From Cyanobacteriota bacterium (GTDB taxonomy: Bacteria > Cyanobacteriota > Cyanobacteriia > CACIAM-69d): a stretch of DNA of 64,000 nucleotides. This document shows, in pieces, positions 1-8,059 of this stretch. Position numbers and translations under genes: made by a program. Below the pieces are notes generated by a model, which saw nothing but the letters and a program-made list of their open reading frames with translations, was not told the DNA's origin and ran no database searches. Within the stretch, counting starts at the first letter, position 1; the number at the start of each line of letters is the position of its first letter. Location of the stretch: positions 248,001 through 312,000 of the forward strand of contig JAKRSF010000010.1 in the NCBI GenBank assembly GCA_022402445.1. Direction: 5' to 3'.

Positions 1-507
1 CATGCCCTGGTGCTGTGTAACCTGGATCTAGATCCCCAACAGGCGGACGCTCAAACCCTGGTGACCCTTTTACATTTGCGGGATATTTGCAATCAGGGGG
101 GGCACGATCTTCAAATCGTGACGGAGATTTTGGATGTGCGCAACCAGGCCCTGGCCCAGGTGGCCCGCCCCGATGATTTTGTCATTAGCGAACAAATTAT
201 TAGTTTGATGATGGCCCAGGTGGCGGAGCAAAAGAACCTGAATGCGGTGCTGACGGAGTTGTTTAGCCCCGAAGGTTCAGAGATTTATCTCAAGCCGGTG
301 GGGCATTATGTGACCCTGGGGCGTCCGGTCAATTTCTATACGGTGGTCGAGGCGGCGCGCCAGCGGGGGGAATCAGCCATTGGCTATCGGTGTCAGGCCC
401 AGGCGGGCAGCATGGCCCAGGATTATGGGGTGGTGCTCAATCCGCCGAAGGGGGAGCCGATCGCGTTTCAGGCGGGGGATTCGGTGATTGTGGTGTCCCA
501 GTCCTAG
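1..507 (+). CDS. C-terminal part of a CASTOR/POLLUX-like ion channel (TrkA-N/RCK type), truncated at window edge
   Basis: The frame is open at base 1, so the start lies upstream; 168 residues are visible. The piece begins with ALVLCNLDLDPQQAD and contains HDLQIVTEILDVRNQAL and VISEQIISLMMAQVAEQ, which resemble the regulatory (RCK/TrkA-like) domains of CASTOR/POLLUX/DMI1 channels, large envelope channels also found in cyanobacteria. The visible part would be the cytoplasmic gating domain, with no membrane helices. The end (GDSVIVVSQS) looks like a natural C-terminus. The family call is from memory of these motifs; a generic TrkA-C protein is the alternative. The next gene, thiD, converges on it from the other strand. 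Confidence 0.72.
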   Translation, partial: HALVLCNLDLDPQQADAQTLVTLLHLRDICNQGGHDLQIVTEILDVRNQALAQVARPDDFVISEQIISLMMAQVAEQKNLNAVLTELFSPEGSEIYLKPVGHYVTLGRPVNFYTVVEAARQRGESAIGYRCQAQAGSMAQDYGVVLNPPKGEPIAFQAGDSVIVVSQS

Positions 508-531
508 TAGGGGCATAGGGGACGATCGCGG

Positions 532-1404
<873 letters not shown>

Positions 1405-1458
1405 AGCTCCTCACCGTTCACCAATGCCGCCCCACAGCTTCCGCCGCGATCGCGCCCC

Positions 1459-2172
1459 CTACAGCCCCAAGGCCGCCAGGGTTTCCGCCCCCACGACCCC
1501 ATCCGCCACCAGCCCCCGCTGCCCCTGGAATTGCCGCACCGCCGCCGCCGTACCGGGACCGTAGAGGCCATCGATCGCCACCGAAAACCCCGCCTCCCCC
1601 AAGGCCCGCTGCACCTGCCGCACGCGATCGCCCCCCATCGGCGGCACCGTCAACCGCAGCACCCCCGTCCCCTGGGCCAGATCGGCGGGGGCCGACGGTT
1701 CCCAGGTCAAAAACCCCTCCCAGGGCTCCCCCAAAAACAGCGCCCGCTCCGCCCGCCGCCGCCGCGACAGCCCCAGAAGCGATCGCCCCCCCGCCTTATC
1801 CCAGCGCAAAAACTCGTCCGCCGCCGCCCCATAATCCCCGCCATTCAACCGCTTGCGCAGGGTCGATCCCCCCAACGCCCCGTCCCCCACGTTGTAGGCA
1901 AACACCACCAACGCCGAATATTGATCATCCGTCAGGGGCACCGTCACCAGCGATCGCACCACCCCCTCGAACCGATCCAAATCCTTCCGCAGGAGCACCT
2001 CCGCCTCCGCCTCACTGATCACCATGCCCGACCGCACCCCCGCCGTGGTGCCATAGCCAATGGTCCACACCCCCACCGAATCCTGATACGCCCGCAGGTA
2101 GAGCCCCTCAAACGCCTTGAGCAGGCGGATGGCCTCGGTCGTCAGTTGATTGGGGGATGAGGGGGTACCCAT
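1459..2172 (-). CDS. GH24 (T4-type) lysozyme with C-terminal peptidoglycan-binding domain
   Basis: The 237-residue protein is a muramidase of the phage-lysozyme family (GH24), cutting MurNAc-GlcNAc bonds. The catalytic triad has the family spacing: Glu22 in FEG, Asp31 and Thr37 (E-8-D-5-T), followed by IGYGTT. The middle carries the family's YSALVVFAYNVG and STLRKRLNGGDY segments. Residues from about 170 to 237 form a PG_binding_1 repeat (VRQVQRALGEAGF, DGLYGPGTAAAVRQFQ). No signal peptide or membrane helix is visible, so export is unexplained. Its start is only 20 bases after the ftsZ stop on the same strand, so it is probably co-transcribed with ftsZ. No other phage gene is nearby. Confidence 0.9.
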   Translation of the reverse strand: MGTPSSPNQLTTEAIRLLKAFEGLYLRAYQDSVGVWTIGYGTTAGVRSGMVISEAEAEVLLRKDLDRFEGVVRSLVTVPLTDDQYSALVVFAYNVGDGALGGSTLRKRLNGGDYGAAADEFLRWDKAGGRSLLGLSRRRRAERALFLGEPWEGFLTWEPSAPADLAQGTGVLRLTVPPMGGDRVRQVQRALGEAGFSVAIDGLYGPGTAAAVRQFQGQRGLVADGVVGAETLAALGL

Positions 2173-2192
2173 GGCGTGACCCTCCAGATGGC

Positions 2193-3494
2193 CTAGGGTT
2201 TCTTGCGCTGCCGCTGCAAAAACTCAGGAATATCTAACCCGCCCCCGCCGCTGCCCCCACTGGGATCTTCCGGCTCCGGCAGGGGCGCAGGGGGGGGCGG
2301 CGATGCAAAGGTCCCGGAACGGGGCGATCGCTGCGATCGCGGCAACCCCAACCCATGGCCCGTCGGCGGCTTCATCGGCGCGGGGGCATCCGTCGCAAAC
2401 CCCGTCGCAATCACCGTAATGCGAATCTCCCCCTGCAGGCGGTCATCAATCACCGCCCCAAAAATGATATTGGCATTCGGATCCACCACCTCATAGATCG
2501 CCTCCGCCGCCGCATTCACCTCATGCAGCGTCAGATCCGACCCGCCGGTGATGTTGAACACCACCCCCTTCGCCCCCTCAATCGAGGACTCCAGCAGGGG
2601 CGACGAAATGGCCGCATTGGCCGCATCCCGCGCCCGGGATTTACCCGATCCAATGCCAATGCCCATCAGGGCCGACCCCGCATCGCACATCACCGCCCGC
2701 ACATCGGCAAAGTCCACATTGACCAAACCGGGGATCGTGATGATGTCCGAAATGCCCTGCACCCCCTGGCGCAGCACATCATCGGCAAAGCGGAACGCAT
2801 CCTGCACCGGCGTTTGTTCAGGAATCGCCGCCAGCAGGCGATCGTTGGGAATGATGATCAGGGTATCCACATGGGCCTTCAGTTCCGCGATGCCCTCCTC
2901 CGCCTGGGTGGTGCGCCGCCGCCCCTCAAACTTAAACGGGCGCGTCACCACCGCCACCGTCAAGGCCCCCAGTTCCTTGGCCACCTCCGCCACCACTGGA
3001 GCTGCCCCCGTGCCGGTGCCGCCGCCCATCCCGGCGGTGATGAACACCAGATCCGTATCCTGGAGCGCGGCGGCGATCTCTTCGCGGGATTCCTGGGCGG
3101 AGTTTTTGCCCACGGCGCGATCGCCCCCCGCCCCGAGGCCCTTCGTCAGCTTTTGGCCCAGTTGTAGCCGGTTCGGAGCCGCCGCCGTTGCCAGGGCCTG
3201 GGCATCTGTATTGATGGACCAAAATTCAATGCCAGTGATCTCGCTCGCGATCATGCGATTGACGGCGTTGCCGCCGCCGCCACCGACCCCGATGACCTTT
3301 ATCCGCGCAACGTTGCCTGGCACGATATCGCTACCTTCTTTGTCTCGATCGGACTGCCGTCCCACATTACCGTTGGCGTATTGCCCTTGGCCGAGCCCAC
3401 CGATCATGCTATTGCCATCGACACCCGCGAGGCTAGAAAAATCGGGGGGATAAACGTTGGATTGGGCGAATCCCGGTCGATCATTCAGCGTCAT
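2193..3494 (-). CDS. ftsZ: Cell division protein FtsZ
   Basis: FtsZ is the tubulin-like GTPase that polymerises into the division ring. I chose the ATG at 3494 (MTLNDRPGF), which matches the MTLN start of cyanobacterial FtsZ; the open frame continues 71 codons upstream without family resemblance. The 433-residue protein has the nucleotide-binding strand [18 protein letters not shown] (about 65-82), the GTP signature GGGTGTG at 157-163 and the T7 synergy loop NVDFADV at 259-265. A Pro/Gly-rich linker leads to the conserved tail [12 protein letters not shown] that binds partner proteins. ftsQ lies upstream and the lysozyme gene 20 bases downstream. Confidence 0.97.
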   Translation of the reverse strand: MTLNDRPGFAQSNVYPPDFSSLAGVDGNSMIGGLGQGQYANGNVGRQSDRDKEGSDIVPGNVARIKVIGVGGGGGNAVNRMIASEITGIEFWSINTDAQALATAAAPNRLQLGQKLTKGLGAGGDRAVGKNSAQESREEIAAALQDTDLVFITAGMGGGTGTGAAPVVAEVAKELGALTVAVVTRPFKFEGRRRTTQAEEGIAELKAHVDTLIIIPNDRLLAAIPEQTPVQDAFRFADDVLRQGVQGISDIITIPGLVNVDFADVRAVMCDAGSALMGIGIGSGKSRARDAANAAISSPLLESSIEGAKGVVFNITGGSDLTLHEVNAAAEAIYEVVDPNANIIFGAVIDDRLQGEIRITVIATGFATDAPAPMKPPTGHGLGLPRSQRSPRSGTFASPPPPAPLPEPEDPSGGSGGGGLDIPEFLQRQRKKP

Positions 3495-3801
3495 GGGGGA
3501 AAAGAGGGTTTGACAGGATAGTTCCGGTGTGTTTTTGCCTAGCTCGAACGACTTTACGTCAACTATAGGGTAAGTCGTTTGAAAAACCAATTGATGGCGA
3601 TTGGGCATGAATCCTAGGCAGGGGGGGCGATCGCCGGAGGCGACTGCCGCTTTGGTTGTATCCGCCTTGGGGGGATGGTGTCTAGGGCCATGATGAAAAA
3701 TCCCCATCAGCGTAATCGCTCAATGGCTGGTTTGACCGATTTGGGGCGACTGAATTAAGTAAAGCCTATCGATGGCTAGTTTATTGATAATTCGGAGGGG
3801 G
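3495..3801. other. Intergenic region between ftsQ and ftsZ (ftsZ leader and promoter)
   Basis: No convincing gene lies here. The open frame upstream of the ftsZ start runs through part of it but lacks family similarity. It holds a sigma-70-like promoter and an 8-base inverted repeat, described separately. The stretch at about 3735-3800 is comparatively AT-rich and lies just downstream of the ftsQ stop. Confidence 0.6.
3547..3590 (-). promoter_or_regulatory. Candidate ftsZ promoter with flanking inverted repeat
   Basis: On the minus strand a -35-like TTGGTT (3590-3585), a 17-base spacer and a -10-like TATAGT (3567-3562) end about 70 bases before the ftsZ start. Two perfect 8-base arms, AACGACTT (3547-3554) and AAGTCGTT (3572-3579), form an inverted repeat with 17 bases between them that brackets the -10 element. 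This arrangement suits a dimeric regulator acting at the promoter, but no regulator is identified and the promoter is predicted from sequence only. Confidence 0.4.
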
Positions 3802-4824
3802 TTAGGGGGGTGGGGCGGGGGTGCCTTGGGGGCTGGCTTGGGGATTGGCGGTGGGGCTGGGGGGCGGTTGCAGGTCCAGGATGGGGGTGGCGGGGTCGCG
3901 CAGGTCGATGCGGGCGGTTTGGCCCTGGGGTAGGCGGCCTTCGAGGTTGCCGAGGCGGGCGATCGCGTTGAGCTGGTCCACGAACTGATCGCCGTAGGGG
4001 CCGCAATCAATGCGGGCGGTGGCGGTGACGAGTTCGAGCTGGTTGGGGGCGCGCCAATGGATTTCGCGGATGGGGACGCTGGCGAGGCGGATCTGGGCGT
4101 AGAGCTGGGGCCAGAGGGGCTGGAATTGGCGGTAGTGATCGACGATGACCTTGAGGGGGGGCAAGGGCGGTGGGGGCTGGAGCGATCGGTAGCGCTCGAA
4201 GTCGATCCAGCGGCCCCGCTCGTCGATGAGGCCCAGGGGGCTGGGGGGCTTGCCGGCGACGTTGGCGAGGGGGACGGGGCGGTTTTGGAGGACGGCGACG
4301 GGCACCAGTTCCCGCACCCGCACGGTGAGGCCGGGGGGCAGCAGTTCGCGGCGGACGGTGGCTTCGGCGATGGGGGCGCGGGCTTCGATCGCGGCGGCGA
4401 TCGCGTCGGGCTGGATGCGCCAGAGGGATTGGGGATAGTCGATCGCGGCGAGGCGCAGGATGGTGTCGCGATCAATCAAACGGTTGCCTTCAACGCGCAC
4501 ATCGGCCCCCGATCGCAGCACCCAGACCGGGGAGGCGATCGCCCAGGCGGTGGCGGCGGCGATCGCCCCTGTGGCCAGCACCCGCCAACCCCCAAACGCG
4601 ACCTTGAGCCGTCGCCGTTTGCGCAGTTCGGCCCGCCGGTGCAGCAGGGCTTGGCGGGCGGCATTGGGGGGCTGGGGCCGCGATCGCGCCTCGGCGGGCG
4701 AGGATGGGGGGGACGGCGGGGCGGGGCGGGCCGATCGTCCGCTGGATCGCTGGCTGACCCCCCGCTTGGATTCCTGCATCGGAGGGCTGGGGGGCTTCCC
4801 TGATCGGCGGCGACGTCTAGCCAT
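3802..4824 (-). CDS. ftsQ: Cell division protein FtsQ (POTRA domain)
   Basis: FtsQ is a bitopic membrane protein that links early and late divisome proteins. The start at 4824 gives MARRRRRSG and 340 residues; the frame is open further upstream without similarity. A long basic, Pro-rich cytoplasmic tail (1-75) is followed by one membrane helix (about 76-101) and the POTRA segment beginning VRVEGNRLIDRDTILRLA (about 109-126), then the FtsQ/DivIB beta domain. The C-terminus is Pro-rich. Its position immediately upstream of ftsZ on the same strand is the usual cyanobacterial order and supports the call. Confidence 0.88.
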   Translation of the reverse strand: MARRRRRSGKPPSPPMQESKRGVSQRSSGRSARPAPPSPPSSPAEARSRPQPPNAARQALLHRRAELRKRRRLKVAFGGWRVLATGAIAAATAWAIASPVWVLRSGADVRVEGNRLIDRDTILRLAAIDYPQSLWRIQPDAIAAAIEARAPIAEATVRRELLPPGLTVRVRELVPVAVLQNRPVPLANVAGKPPSPLGLIDERGRWIDFERYRSLQPPPPLPPLKVIVDHYRQFQPLWPQLYAQIRLASVPIREIHWRAPNQLELVTATARIDCGPYGDQFVDQLNAIARLGNLEGRLPQGQTARIDLRDPATPILDLQPPPSPTANPQASPQGTPAPPP

Positions 4825-5046
4825 GGTGGCCGTCTCCCCTGGGTGTCCCTGGGCGATCGCCCCCCCCAAACCAGACCCGCCCCAAGGCCCAGGACCGCCA
4901 CGGGCCTTCACCCCGCCTCCAAGCGACCCCATCCGTTATATAAAATCCAGACAGAAACACAACCATTACCCCCTCACCCCCAAGCCGCGCCCCAAGCCGC
5001 GCCCAACCTCGCCTATTTCCGAGTTCCCCATCGATAGCCGGTGCCC

Positions 5047-6375
5047 ATGGCCTTAGACCTATCCCGATTCTTCAAAGCCTGTAACCCCGCCAAAACCCTC
5101 GACATGGGGGACGAAGGCGATCGCAAATACTATATAGACTTTGCCCCCGTCCGGGGCGGAAAAATCATCGGCGAACTCAAGCGCACCATCTCGCGCATCT
5201 CGCCCGAGGATCCCACCTGCCAACTGTTCACCGGCCACATCGGCTGCGGCAAATCCACCGAACTGCTCCGCCTCAAGAACGAACTGGAGCAGGAAGGGTT
5301 TTATGTGGTCTACTTCGAGTCTAGCCAAGACCTCGACATGGCCGATGTGGACATTAGCGACATTCTCCTGGCCATTACCCACCAGGTTAGCGACAACCTG
5401 GAAACCATGGGCATCAAGCTCAAGCCCAGCTATTTCAGTAACCTGTTCCGGGAGGTGGGGGATTTTCTGCAAACGCCCATTGACCTGTCGGCGGAGGCGG
5501 AACTGTCGTTGGGGATCGCCAAGCTGACGGCCAAAACCCAGGACAATCCCAAGCTCCGCAACCAATTGCGCCAATATCTTGAACCGCGCGCCGAGGGCAT
5601 CTTGCGGGCCATTAATGAAGAGGTGCTTGCCCGGGCCAATCGGGAACTGACCAAGCGCGGTCAGCAGGGGCTGGTGGTGATTGTGGATAACCTCGATCGC
5701 GTGGACAACCGCCCGATGCCGTCGGGGCGATCGCAGCCGGAATATCTATTCATTGATCGCGGTGCCCAACTGCGGCGGCTGAACTGCCATGTGGTCTACA
5801 CGATTCCCCTGGCGCTGCTGTTTTCCGACGAGTACGAAACCTTAAAAAATCGCCTCGGCGGTGGCGTGGCCCCCAAGGTGTTGCCCATGGTGCCGGCCCG
5901 CGATCGCGACGGAGCCCCCTTTGAAACCGGCATGTCCCTCCTGCGCCAAGCCATCCTTGCCCGGGCTTTTCCGGACTTGCCCGAGGCCGAGCGCCTCGCC
6001 GCCCTCGATCGCATTTTTGACAGCCAGGACACCCTCGATCGCCTCTGCCGCGTCAGTGGTGGCCACCCGCGCACCCTGCTGGGCCTGGTCTACCGCTGCC
6101 TCCAGCAGGAGGATCCGCCCCTCACCCGCGACAGCCTCGAACACGCCATCCGCGACTACCGCGATGATTTAGTGCTCTCGATCGACAATAACGAATGGGA
6201 TCTATTGCTCCAGGTGGCCGGCGGCGAGGGCATTCGCGGTGAGGAGGACTACCAACGGCTTTTGCGGAGCATGTTAGTCTACGAATATCGCGATGCCCGT
6301 GGTCGTTGGTTTGGGATCAACCCAGCCCTGGAAGAAACCGAACGTTTCCAAGCCTGGAAAGCGAGTCGTGGCTAG
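5047..6375 (+). CDS. P-loop ATPase (AAA/KAP-like), cyanobacterial family of unknown role
   Basis: The 442-residue protein (ATG at 5047; an in-frame GTG at 5041 is the alternative) has a Walker A motif GHIGCGKST near residues 63-71 and a Walker B strand LVVIVDNLDRV near 209-219. A sensor-like segment (CHVVYTIPLALLF) follows, and then a helical C-terminal half (VSGGHPRTLLGLVYRC, LLRSMLVYEYRD) typical of AAA/KAP or STAND-type ATPases with a winged-helix-like lid. No membrane helix or signal peptide is visible. I recall this family from other cyanobacteria, often beside a second ATPase-like protein, as here. Function is unknown; a conflict or signalling role is conceivable but not shown. Confidence 0.75.
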   Translation: MALDLSRFFKACNPAKTLDMGDEGDRKYYIDFAPVRGGKIIGELKRTISRISPEDPTCQLFTGHIGCGKSTELLRLKNELEQEGFYVVYFESSQDLDMADVDISDILLAITHQVSDNLETMGIKLKPSYFSNLFREVGDFLQTPIDLSAEAELSLGIAKLTAKTQDNPKLRNQLRQYLEPRAEGILRAINEEVLARANRELTKRGQQGLVVIVDNLDRVDNRPMPSGRSQPEYLFIDRGAQLRRLNCHVVYTIPLALLFSDEYETLKNRLGGGVAPKVLPMVPARDRDGAPFETGMSLLRQAILARAFPDLPEAERLAALDRIFDSQDTLDRLCRVSGGHPRTLLGLVYRCLQQEDPPLTRDSLEHAIRDYRDDLVLSIDNNEWDLLLQVAGGEGIRGEEDYQRLLRSMLVYEYRDARGRWFGINPALEETERFQAWKASRG

Positions 6376-6418
6376 GTAACCAGCAACCCCACCCCCCAGC
6401 CCTAGATCCCCTCTGTCC

Positions 6419-6440
6419 GCCCCCATCTTTCCCTGGGGGC
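6419..6440. terminator. Short perfect hairpin after the ATPase gene
   Basis: GCCCCCA (6419-6425) and TGGGGGC (6434-6440) form a perfect 7-bp stem with an 8-base loop, about 45 bases after the ATPase stop. There is no strong T-run behind it, so intrinsic termination is doubtful; it may be an RNA-end-stabilising hairpin. Confidence 0.3.
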
Positions 6441-6603
6441 AACTTCTGTTTCCGGGAGATCTGGGGGCCGCCATCCGATAGTTTCTCCCCCCGGTGGCCC
6501 TGTTTCCCAAAATCGTTCCCCCAGGGGCTGCGGACTTCCGGGGGCCTGTGAACCGCATTGAAGAGAAGAGCGATCGCCAGACATTCACGATAGGTTTAGG
6601 CTC

Positions 6604-7086
6604 ATGGCCCGACCCCTGATTTCTACCCCCTCAGATGACGCGATCGCGGCCCTAGCGCTCCTAGATCGCACGATTGATCTGCAACGGGGCGAATTTGCCC
6701 TCATGTTGGCCCACTGCAATGATTCGGCCATCGAGGCGCAAATGACCCAACTGCTGTTGGCGCGGGGGTGCGATCGCCTCGCCATCACCCTACCGGGGGA
6801 GACCCAAACCCTCTACCGCAGTATCCATCAGCTCCTTGGCCCCCGCACCCCCAGCGCCCTCTTGATCCACGGGCTCGATCAGGTGGAGCACCTGGATGAT
6901 TTACTGGTGGCCACCAATCGGGTGTTCAACGCTTTTAGCCGCGCCTTTCCTTTCCCATTGGTGCTGTGGGTGAACGATCGCGTCCTGCGGCAAATTGTCA
7001 CCCTGGCCCCCGATCTCAAAAGCCGCGCCCCCATCTGTATTCGCTTCACGGCCCAACCGGCCGCCGTGGCCTTTAGCCGTCCCTGA
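6604..7086 (+). CDS. Short protein following the P-loop ATPase, possibly a truncated gene
   Basis: This 160-residue product starts MARPLISTPSDDAIAALA. It contains strands that look like an NTPase core without a Walker A motif: GEFALMLAHCNDSAIEAQM, SALLIHGLDQVEHLDDLL (a Walker-B-like position) and FPLVLWVNDRVLRQIVTLAPD. I recall longer cyanobacterial proteins with a similar N-terminal domain followed by repeats, next to the same ATPase. Here the frame stops at TGA 7084, but the same frame then stays open to 7294, so this may be the remnant of a longer gene. Function is unknown. It lies 228 bases after the ATPase on the same strand. Confidence 0.5.
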   Translation: MARPLISTPSDDAIAALALLDRTIDLQRGEFALMLAHCNDSAIEAQMTQLLLARGCDRLAITLPGETQTLYRSIHQLLGPRTPSALLIHGLDQVEHLDDLLVATNRVFNAFSRAFPFPLVLWVNDRVLRQIVTLAPDLKSRAPICIRFTAQPAAVAFSRP

Positions 7087-7706
7087 GGGCAACAACCTGG
7101 GGCTTTCTTCGCCGCCGCGATGCCGTTTCAGGGGCAATTCATGGCCCTTCCGTGGCCCGTGGCCTCTACCCTAGGGGTCGATTTTGCCCTAATTAAGTTC
7201 CGGGCTTGCCGCTGCGATCGCCCCGAAGACATTCCCTTTATCGCCGATCCTCAAGGGTTGAAGGGCAACTGGATTCCCCGCGATCGCCCGATTTGATCAA
7301 GCTAATCGGTGCCCACGGCAGTGGAAACTCGACGGCCCATATATTTATTTATCTTTATTTTATATTTTTCTTAGATTTGGGCAAGGTCTTGCTAGGCTAA
7401 AGAAAAGCTAGGGGCTCCCCTAAATTCCTTGGCCGGGGGAGTTGCGATCGCGTCCCGGCCCCTCCCCACTTGACCGCTCCACCGCGCGATCGCCCCCAGA
7501 GCCCACGGCACCAGTCCCTTACACCGCACACCGCTGTCCTCCTTCAGCAGCGTCCATGAAGCACCGCCCTTGACCGGGGTGAAACCCTCCCGTTTCAGCC
7601 CCCGCCACGAGTCTCTTCAGTCCCCAGTTCCAGGGGCGGTCAACTGGAACTGGGGCCATCGGCACCATCCCAGGGGTAACGCTGATCCGCACCGGAGGTT
7701 TTGATC
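7087..7706. other. Gene-poor stretch with an AT-rich tract; possible decayed DNA
   Basis: Bases 7087-7293 are an in-frame continuation, without stops, of the preceding short gene past its TGA. Bases 7338-7382 form a sharply AT-rich tract (runs of TTTATTT and TATTTTT type) unlike the GC-rich surroundings. Just after it a small palindrome TAGGGGCTCCCCTA lies near 7410-7423. I see no convincing gene in the rest. The mix suggests a site of past insertion or deletion. Confidence 0.4.
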
Positions 7707-7949
7707 GTGAACAGCAGCAGCAGCAGCGGCTACCCTTTCCTGGAACCGGACCCCGAACAGATGGCCTGTTTCCTCTATCAAATCGGAGCCCTTGCGCCGG
7801 AGCAGTCCCTCCCCTGGTCCCAGGTGGTGCTGTTGGCAAGCGAGTTGGGCTATTACGACGACCTTGCCGATGTGCGGGGGGCTAGGGCCACCTGCATTCC
7901 CTGCTCCCTCCACCGCCAGGGGACCGACTGGCACGCGATCGCCTCCTAG
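7707..7949 (+). CDS. Hypothetical small protein (80 aa)
   Basis: A GTG at 7707 is preceded by a good ribosome-binding site, GGAGG at 7694-7698, with eight bases between. The product starts with a Ser-rich stretch, then EPDPEQMACFLYQIGALAPEQ and a helical-looking segment (WSQVVLLASELGYYDDLADV), and ends with two Cys residues (CIPC). I recognise no family. It sits alone in a disturbed region and could be a gene fragment, but its ribosome-binding site is better than those of many genes around it. Confidence 0.35.
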   Translation: MNSSSSSGYPFLEPDPEQMACFLYQIGALAPEQSLPWSQVVLLASELGYYDDLADVRGARATCIPCSLHRQGTDWHAIAS

Positions 7950-8059
7950 CGCCCCCACGGTCCGACGGTTGATGGCGCAGCGGCGGTGGGCGATCGCCAA
8001 TCTCCCCACAGCGTTAGGTTTTTGTTGAGTCTTGGTTAGGTCTTTGCGCCCTTGGGAGG

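Noticed and set aside
1405-1458. TPP riboswitch upstream of thiD
   Set aside because: Only 54 bases separate thiD from the lysozyme gene, too short for a THI-box, and none of its conserved motifs are visible.
1459-2172. Prophage remnant around the lysozyme
   Set aside because: No holin, integrase, terminase or structural gene is seen, and both neighbours (ftsZ and thiD) are core genes with normal composition.
3495-3707. N-terminal extension of FtsZ by 71 residues
   Set aside because: The extension has no FtsZ resemblance, and ATG 3494 gives the MTLN start seen in cyanobacterial FtsZ; a promoter is predicted inside the extension.
4981-5004. Two tandem 12-bp units CAAGCCGCGCCC before the ATPase gene
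   Set aside because: Only two copies in a C-rich spacer; likely chance or minor slippage with no evident role.
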